From NCBI RefSeq assembly GCF_003013475.1, contig NZ_PXZO01000018.1, positions 25,025 through 89,024 of the forward strand: a DNA stretch of 64,000 bases, given 5' to 3'. The stretch is from Brevibacillus porteri (GTDB lineage: Bacteria; Bacillota; Bacilli; Brevibacillales; Brevibacillaceae). Shown here piece after piece: positions 59,756 to 64,000 of the stretch. The translations under genes were made by a program, and so were the position numbers. How positions within the stretch are numbered: the stretch's first letter is position 1; each line of letters starts with the position of its first letter. The notes beneath the pieces were generated by a model. That model was not told where the DNA came from, ran no database searches, and saw only the letters and a list, made by a program, of their open reading frames with translations.

Positions 59756-61126
59756 TTGGATTGGAATCTCCAGCAGATGAGCAAATTGCTTGAGGTCGTT
59801 TTTGAAAATGCCCATGAACCAATGATCGTAACGGACAAGGACGGAAAAATACTCTTATTGAATCGGAGTTATCGAGAATTTCTGAATGTACAGGACGTGA
59901 TCGGACAGCCAGTGACGGATGTCATCGAAAACACGAGGATGCATATTGTCGGTCAGGAAGGTGTTGCCGAGATCGCCGACATTCAGCAAATAAAAGGACA
60001 GAACATGATTGCGCATCGCATACCGATTATGGACGAAGGGAAAGTGATTGCCGTTCTGGGAACGGTGCTGTTCCAGGATGTGCAGGAGCTCACTGCCTTG
60101 GCTGCGATGGTTGCTCAGCTGAAGGACGAATTGACCTATTATAAGAAAGAGCTGCGGCGGCGAATGGGGGCTACCTATCATTTTGATCAAATCGTCGGGT
60201 ACAGCCAGAAGCTGCAGGAGCTTAAAAAATTTTCTCAGAAAGTTGCGAAAAGCGATTCGACTGTGCTCATCACAGGTGAAAGCGGGACAGGCAAGGAGCT
60301 GTTTGCCCACGCTATTCATGCCGAGAGCAAGCGCAAAATGGGTCCTTTCATTCGGGTGAATTGTGCCGCTATTCCGGATTCTTTGCTAGAATCAGAGCTG
60401 TTTGGCTATGAAGAAGGTGCGTTTACCGGAGCTGTTCGCCGCGGAAAAAAGGGAAAGTTCGAGCTGGCTAACCACGGAACCATTCTGTTGGATGAGATCG
60501 GGGACATGCCGTTGCCTCTGCAAGCCAAGTTGTTGCGCGTGTTGCAGGAAAAAGAAGTCGAGCGAGTAGGGGCTGTACGGACGACGCCAATCGATGTGCG
60601 GGTGATCGCTTCCACGAATTCGGACATGCTTCAAAGCATCAAGGAAGGGAAGTTTCGGGCGGATCTCTATTATCGGTTGAATGTCGTGTCACTCTCGATC
60701 TCTCCGTTGCGAGAGCGTCTGGAGGATTTGCCGGAGCTGGTTTCGAATCTGCTCAAACAGCTTGGCGAGTCCACTGGCCTAGCGGTCAGGGCCATTGATG
60801 AAGAGGTATGGAACGTACTTCGGGGCTACTCCTGGCCAGGCAATGTACGAGAGTTGAAAAACGTGCTGGAGCGAGCCCTGCATCTAATGGAAGACGATGT
60901 CCTGAAAAAGGAGCATATTTGGCTGCCTGTATCGGACGAAGGGACACTCGCGTTCTTATCGGTTCCAACTCATACCGTTCGACCATTGAAACAAGTTATA
61001 GAAGAGGCTGAGCAGGAAGCACTTCGACAAGCGATGCAGCAAGCAGGGGGGAACAAGCTTACCGCCGCCAAGCTGTTGCAAATCAGCAAGTCCAGCTTTT
61101 ACGAAAAGTGGGAGAAGTACCAATAG
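59756..61126 (+). CDS. Sigma-54-dependent activator (PAS-AAA+-Fis)
   Basis: 456 residues. A PAS-like sensor (about 15-125), then the AAA+ domain with Walker A GESGTGKE near residue 175, the sigma-54-contacting GAFTGA near residue 222, GTILLDEIGDMPL (Walker B) and the R-finger region. A Fis-type HTH closes it (ALRQAMQQAGGNKLTAAKLLQISKSSFYEKW). It would activate the downstream -24/-12 promoter of the GntP/dehydrogenase operon. TTG 59756 follows AAGGGGGAG. Confidence 0.92.
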   Translation: MDWNLQQMSKLLEVVFENAHEPMIVTDKDGKILLLNRSYREFLNVQDVIGQPVTDVIENTRMHIVGQEGVAEIADIQQIKGQNMIAHRIPIMDEGKVIAVLGTVLFQDVQELTALAAMVAQLKDELTYYKKELRRRMGATYHFDQIVGYSQKLQELKKFSQKVAKSDSTVLITGESGTGKELFAHAIHAESKRKMGPFIRVNCAAIPDSLLESELFGYEEGAFTGAVRRGKKGKFELANHGTILLDEIGDMPLPLQAKLLRVLQEKEVERVGAVRTTPIDVRVIASTNSDMLQSIKEGKFRADLYYRLNVVSLSISPLRERLEDLPELVSNLLKQLGESTGLAVRAIDEEVWNVLRGYSWPGNVRELKNVLERALHLMEDDVLKKEHIWLPVSDEGTLAFLSVPTHTVRPLKQVIEEAEQEALRQAMQQAGGNKLTAAKLLQISKSSFYEKWEKYQ

Positions 61127-61429
61127 TACGAGGCGCGTATAAGTCGGGGATGTGGTGTTGCACCAGGTTCGCGGCTTTTTTCATCTGTAGAAATAACGTT
61201 TTGGTAGATTCCGGTTTTCCGGAATAGAGCAAGGTGACCTCCTGCTTTAACCCAGTAGCCTTCCTTGACCAGATTCCCTAAAAGGTGGGCTGATTTTTGC
61301 TAGATTCCATAAAACCGGACAAAAAATTCCGGAAATCCGGAAAAACTGCAAGCGCTATCATCTGTTTGCAAACAGTCGAGGCACGATGAACGGGTATGGT
61401 TGAACGATTTTTCTGGAATCGGCTGGAGT
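61127..61429 (+). promoter_or_regulatory. Upstream activator sequences: three TTCCGG-N4-CCGGAA dyads
   Basis: Dyads TTCCGGTTTTCCGGAA (61209-61224), TTCCATAAAACCGGAC (61305-61320, imperfect) and TTCCGGAAATCCGGAA (61327-61342) lie roughly 95-220 bases before the promoter. The spacing suits binding of an AAA+ activator as an enhancer. A degenerate fourth copy may lie at 61274. There is no gene here. Confidence 0.75.
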
Positions 61430-61445
61430 TGGCATGGTCCATGCA
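61430..61445 (+). promoter_or_regulatory. Sigma-54 (-24/-12) promoter
   Basis: TGGCATG-GTCC-ATGCA: the GG at 61431-61432 and GC at 61443-61444 are exactly 10 bases apart, as sigma-54 requires. It lies 87 bases before the permease start. Confidence 0.75.
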
Positions 61446-61531
61446 AATGAGTTGGATATGAAAGCGTTTTCTTCGCGTAAATACACACCATTTCCTCTGT
61501 AAGCGGAGGAGAAAATTGAAAGGAGAATTAT

Positions 61532-62914
61532 ATGATCATCGAAGTGTTATCCATCTTGATTTCGCTCGGTCTCCTGATGTTTTTTGCGTATCGGGGCTAT
61601 CCTGTTATCGTATTTGCCCCTATTTTTACGCTGCTGGCCGTTGTCCTTTCCGGGATCTCTCTGCTGCCGAGCTACACCGAAACCTTTATGACGAATGCAG
61701 CAAACTATGTGAAATCATTCTTCCCTATTTTCTTACTGGGTGCCATTTTTGGAAAAGTCATGGAGTTGAGCGGTGCTGCTTCGTCCATTGCCCACACGAT
61801 TGTGAAAGCACTCGGCTCCAATCGTGCGATCTTGGCTGTCGTTTTGGCATGTTCGATTTTGACGTATGGAGGGGTTTCCCTGTTCGTTGTGGCATTTGCT
61901 GTGTATCCGTTTGCCGCTGCGATTTTCCGTGAAGCCAATATTCCGAAGCGTCTCATTCCAGGAACGATTGCGCTCGGTGCTTTTACGTATACGATGGACG
62001 CTTTGCCAGGTACACCACAAATTCAAAACATCATTCCTACGACTTATTTCGGTACGGATGCTTATGCTGCACCTGTTCTTGGAACGATCGGCGCCATTAT
62101 GGTTTTCGTTGGCGGGATGCTATGGCTGGAGCGCAGACGCAAGCAAGCTGTCACTGCTGGGGAAGGCTACGGCGAGGGACATACGAACGAGCCAGAGCTG
62201 ATCAAAAATGAATCCTACATGAACATCTGGGTCGCGATTCTCCCGTTGGCATTAGTGCTCGTGGGTAACTATTTGTTCAGCAGAGGGATTTGGACAGTAG
62301 AGACGTGGTACGATCCGGCGATCCTCAAAGAATCATTTAAGATTGAGAAAGTGAAAAATGTTGTCTCTTCTTGGTCACTGATTATTTCGCTCTGTCTTGG
62401 AATTATTGCCGCAATTTTAATCAATGTGAAGCAAGTCAAAAACAAGCTGGCGAGTGGTTTGACGGCAGCCGCGATGGGCTCTCTCTTGGCGATCTTCAAT
62501 ACTGCTTCCGAAGTTGGGTTCGGAAACGTTGTGAAAACATTGCCGGGCTTCAAGCTCATCCAAGGCTGGATTATGGGCGCAAGTGAACATCCGTTGGTTT
62601 CTGAGGCACTGGCTGTAAACGTACTGGCAGGTGTGACAGGTTCAGCGTCGGGCGGTATGTCGATCGCGCTGGAGGTTATGAGCAAGCAATACCTAGAGAT
62701 GGCAAATGCTGCGGGAATCAGCCCTGAGTTGTTGCACCGTATTGCCTCGATGTCTTCCGGTGGTATGGACACATTGCCGCACAACGGAGCGGTCATTACA
62801 CTGCTCGCGATTACTGGTTTGACTCATCGTCAATCGTACAAAGACATTTTCGCGATTACGGTTTTGAAAACAGCTGTCGTGTTCATTCTGGCATTCGCCG
62901 TTTCTATTTTCTAA
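61532..62914 (+). CDS. GntP-family permease, probably for 3-hydroxybutyrate
   Basis: 460 residues, about 12 TM helices. TYGGVSLFVVAFAVYPFAAAIFREANIPKRLIPGTIALGAFTYTMDALPGTPQIQNIIPT and LPHNGAVITLLAITGLTHRQSYKDIF are typical of the GntP-type carriers of gluconate or short hydroxy acids. The next gene is a 3-hydroxybutyrate dehydrogenase and the regulator is sigma-54-dependent, so hydroxybutyrate is the likely substrate. Bacillus yxjC is a related permease. Confidence 0.85.
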   Translation: MIIEVLSILISLGLLMFFAYRGYPVIVFAPIFTLLAVVLSGISLLPSYTETFMTNAANYVKSFFPIFLLGAIFGKVMELSGAASSIAHTIVKALGSNRAILAVVLACSILTYGGVSLFVVAFAVYPFAAAIFREANIPKRLIPGTIALGAFTYTMDALPGTPQIQNIIPTTYFGTDAYAAPVLGTIGAIMVFVGGMLWLERRRKQAVTAGEGYGEGHTNEPELIKNESYMNIWVAILPLALVLVGNYLFSRGIWTVETWYDPAILKESFKIEKVKNVVSSWSLIISLCLGIIAAILINVKQVKNKLASGLTAAAMGSLLAIFNTASEVGFGNVVKTLPGFKLIQGWIMGASEHPLVSEALAVNVLAGVTGSASGGMSIALEVMSKQYLEMANAAGISPELLHRIASMSSGGMDTLPHNGAVITLLAITGLTHRQSYKDIFAITVLKTAVVFILAFAVSIF

Positions 62915-62980
62915 TTTTCATCAGAGATCGACCGGTTTATAGACAGAGAAAATGAGGGACAGGAGAGGAGATAGTAGGGT

Positions 62981-63766
62981 ATGGAGAAGTTGTTGGAGCA
63001 GCAGGTAGCAGTAGTAACAGGGGCTGCGAGCGGAATTGGATTGGAGATTGCCCGGACGTTTGCCGAGGAAGGGGCGAAAGTCGTTATACTGGACTTGAAT
63101 GGGGAAGCAGCGGAAGCAGCAGCAGCCCAATTGCAAAAGGAAGGTCATGAAGCAATCAGCTTTGGTTGTAATGTTACTGACGAGGTACAAGTGCAGGCGT
63201 GTATCCAGCAGACAGTCAAGATTTTTGGCAGACTCGATATCTTAGTGAATAACGCCGGATTGCAATTTGTCTCTCCAATAGAAGAGTTTCCGACTGCAAA
63301 ATTTGAACAAATGCTCAGTATTATGCTGACAGCGCCTTTTGTTGCGATTAAACACGCGTTCCCCATTATGAAGCAACAAGGTCATGGTCGTATCATCAAT
63401 ATGGCTTCGATTAACGGCTTGATTGGTTTTGCGGGGAAGGCAGCGTACAACAGTGCCAAGCACGGGGTCATCGGGCTCACCAAGGTTGCAGCCTTGGAAG
63501 GGGCAGTGGCTGGTATTACGGTAAATGCCATTTGTCCGGGGTATGTCGATACGCCGCTGGTACAAAACCAATTAGCGGATTTGGCTAAGACAAGAAATGT
63601 GCCGTTGGAAAAGGTGATGGAAGAAGTCATCTACCCGCTCGTTCCGCAGAAGCGACTGCTGCAAGTAAAGGAAGTAGCGAACTACGCTGCCTTTTTAGCT
63701 AGCAAGAAAGCGTCAGGTGTCACGGGTCAGGCTGTCGTCATCGATGGCGGGTATACAGCGCAGTAA
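62981..63766 (+). CDS. bdhA: 3-hydroxybutyrate dehydrogenase (SDR)
   Basis: 261 residues. VTGAASGIGLEIA is the NAD-binding motif, NNAGLQFVSPIEEFP is family-specific, the Ser is in INMASINGLIGF, the Tyr and Lys in AAYNSAKHGVIGLTKVAALEGA, and VNAICPGYVDTPLVQNQ follows. This series matches D-3-hydroxybutyrate dehydrogenases, which form acetoacetate from 3-hydroxybutyrate with NAD+. It lies 66 bases after the permease on the same sigma-54 transcript. Confidence 0.88.
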   Translation: MEKLLEQQVAVVTGAASGIGLEIARTFAEEGAKVVILDLNGEAAEAAAAQLQKEGHEAISFGCNVTDEVQVQACIQQTVKIFGRLDILVNNAGLQFVSPIEEFPTAKFEQMLSIMLTAPFVAIKHAFPIMKQQGHGRIINMASINGLIGFAGKAAYNSAKHGVIGLTKVAALEGAVAGITVNAICPGYVDTPLVQNQLADLAKTRNVPLEKVMEEVIYPLVPQKRLLQVKEVANYAAFLASKKASGVTGQAVVIDGGYTAQ

Positions 63767-63773
63767 GCCTGTT

Positions 63774-63802
63774 AAAGTCCCTATTTTTATAGGGGCTTTT
63801 TC
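63774..63802 (+). terminator. Terminator of the 3-hydroxybutyrate operon
   Basis: AAAGTCCCTA (63774-63783) pairs with TAGGGGCTTT (63790-63799), with one wobble, followed by T residues. Confidence 0.85.
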
Positions 63803-63842
63803 ATTTTCGCTATCTTTTTTTTAAAAAACTAGCAAAAAGGTA

Positions 63843-63871
63843 TTGTATTCTCTTTTTAGATATGATAGATT
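63843..63871 (+). promoter_or_regulatory. Possible first rRNA-operon promoter
   Basis: TTGTAT (63843-63848), 17 bases, TAGATT (63866-63871), upstream of the stronger promoter. A tandem arrangement is common before rRNA operons. Confidence 0.4.
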
Positions 63872-63936
63872 ATTCCTTGTCGCCAAGAACGACGACAAAA
63901 TACGAGAAAAGAAAACGAGATTCGATAAAAAACTTC

Positions 63937-63966
63937 TTGACTCGCAAATAACGAACGTGATAAGAT
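63937..63966 (+). promoter_or_regulatory. rRNA-operon promoter
   Basis: TTGACT (63937-63942), 18 bases, TAAGAT (63961-63966). It leads straight into a rRNA leader motif. Confidence 0.75.
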
Positions 63967-63984
63967 ATGAAGCGTTCGACAAAA

Positions 63985-64000
63985 TGCTCTTTGAAAACTG
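63985..64000 (+). other. rRNA leader motif (16S gene follows outside window)
   Basis: TGCTCTTTGAAAACTG is the boxA-like leader segment found before 16S rRNA genes in Bacillus relatives. The rRNA genes themselves would start beyond the right edge. Confidence 0.75.

Noticed and set aside
1..64000. CRISPR array, prophage, integron or insertion sequence
   Set aside because: No regularly spaced direct repeats, cas genes, phage structural genes, integrase or transposase were found on either strand.

Overview
The window looks like chromosome of a Gram-positive, endospore-forming Firmicute of the Brevibacillus/Paenibacillus group. The evidence is strong AGGAGG ribosome-binding sites, frequent TTG and GTG starts, intrinsic terminators with long T runs, and many genes whose closest recognisable relatives are Bacillus genes (mhqNOD, alkA/adaA, feuABC-ybbA with btr, yvdTSR, cadC/cadA, yozB). 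Brevibacillus is my best guess from protein flavour; it is not proved. There is no prophage, CRISPR array, insertion sequence or tRNA. The right edge stops inside the leader of an rRNA operon.

Layout. 1-5.7 kb: end of a GH18 chitinase, a Ser/Thr:Na+ symporter, an extended SDR, and a chemoreceptor with a structured leader. 5.7-10.4 kb: a TetR/MFS divergent pair with a clear operator, a luciferase-like monooxygenase/esterase pair and a CMD-family protein. 10.5-15 kb: an amino acid permease, a DUF420 protein, a PepSY protein and a macrolide phosphotransferase preceded by a short leader peptide ending MRLR. 15-23.7 kb: exonuclease III, a CorC/HlyC protein, a RibD-like reductase, a MarR regulator with a membrane hydrolase sharing its operator, a MerR regulator divergent from a MetX-like hydrolase, and a cyclase. 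23.7-26.9 kb: a DNA alkylation repair cluster (Ada-like Zn protein, endonuclease IV, AlkA, AdaA). 26.9-30 kb: a threonine-aldolase-like enzyme, a GNAT protein and a yvdTSR-like SMR efflux operon with two copies of one operator.

30-34.3 kb is odd: a DHA2 MFS exporter lies between a frameshifted LuxR regulator and a frameshifted saccharopine-dehydrogenase-like gene, followed by a DinB gene. 34.4-36.8 kb is an MhqR-type quinone/electrophile detoxification operon (mhqN-mhqO-mhqD) with two MhqR-like boxes. 37-43.5 kb holds an HssRS-like two-component system and a CadC/CadA metal efflux locus. 43.5-50.2 kb has an orphan Opp/Dpp-type double ATPase behind a Fur box, a polysaccharide deacetylase whose ribosome-binding site lies in a nested inverted repeat, AT-rich secreted proteins, and a WYL regulator next to a second DinB gene. 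The two DinB genes share the same upstream dyad.

51.5-57.8 kb is a Fur-boxed siderophore uptake locus: a Btr-like AraC/binding-protein regulator, an SBP, two FecCD permeases and an esterase fused in frame to a nitroreductase. 57.8-59.7 kb has an MFS drug-efflux-like gene behind a leader peptide and a terminator hairpin that also contains its Shine-Dalgarno sequence. 59.7-63.8 kb is a sigma-54-controlled 3-hydroxybutyrate utilisation set (PAS/AAA+/Fis activator, GntP permease, 3-hydroxybutyrate dehydrogenase) with three upstream dyads and a -24/-12 promoter.

The most interesting signals are two separate candidate antibiotic-responsive attenuators (at the macrolide phosphotransferase and at the MFS gene at 58 kb), the esterase-nitroreductase fusion with an internal start signal, the nested hairpin over the deacetylase start, and the shared WYL/DinB dyad.
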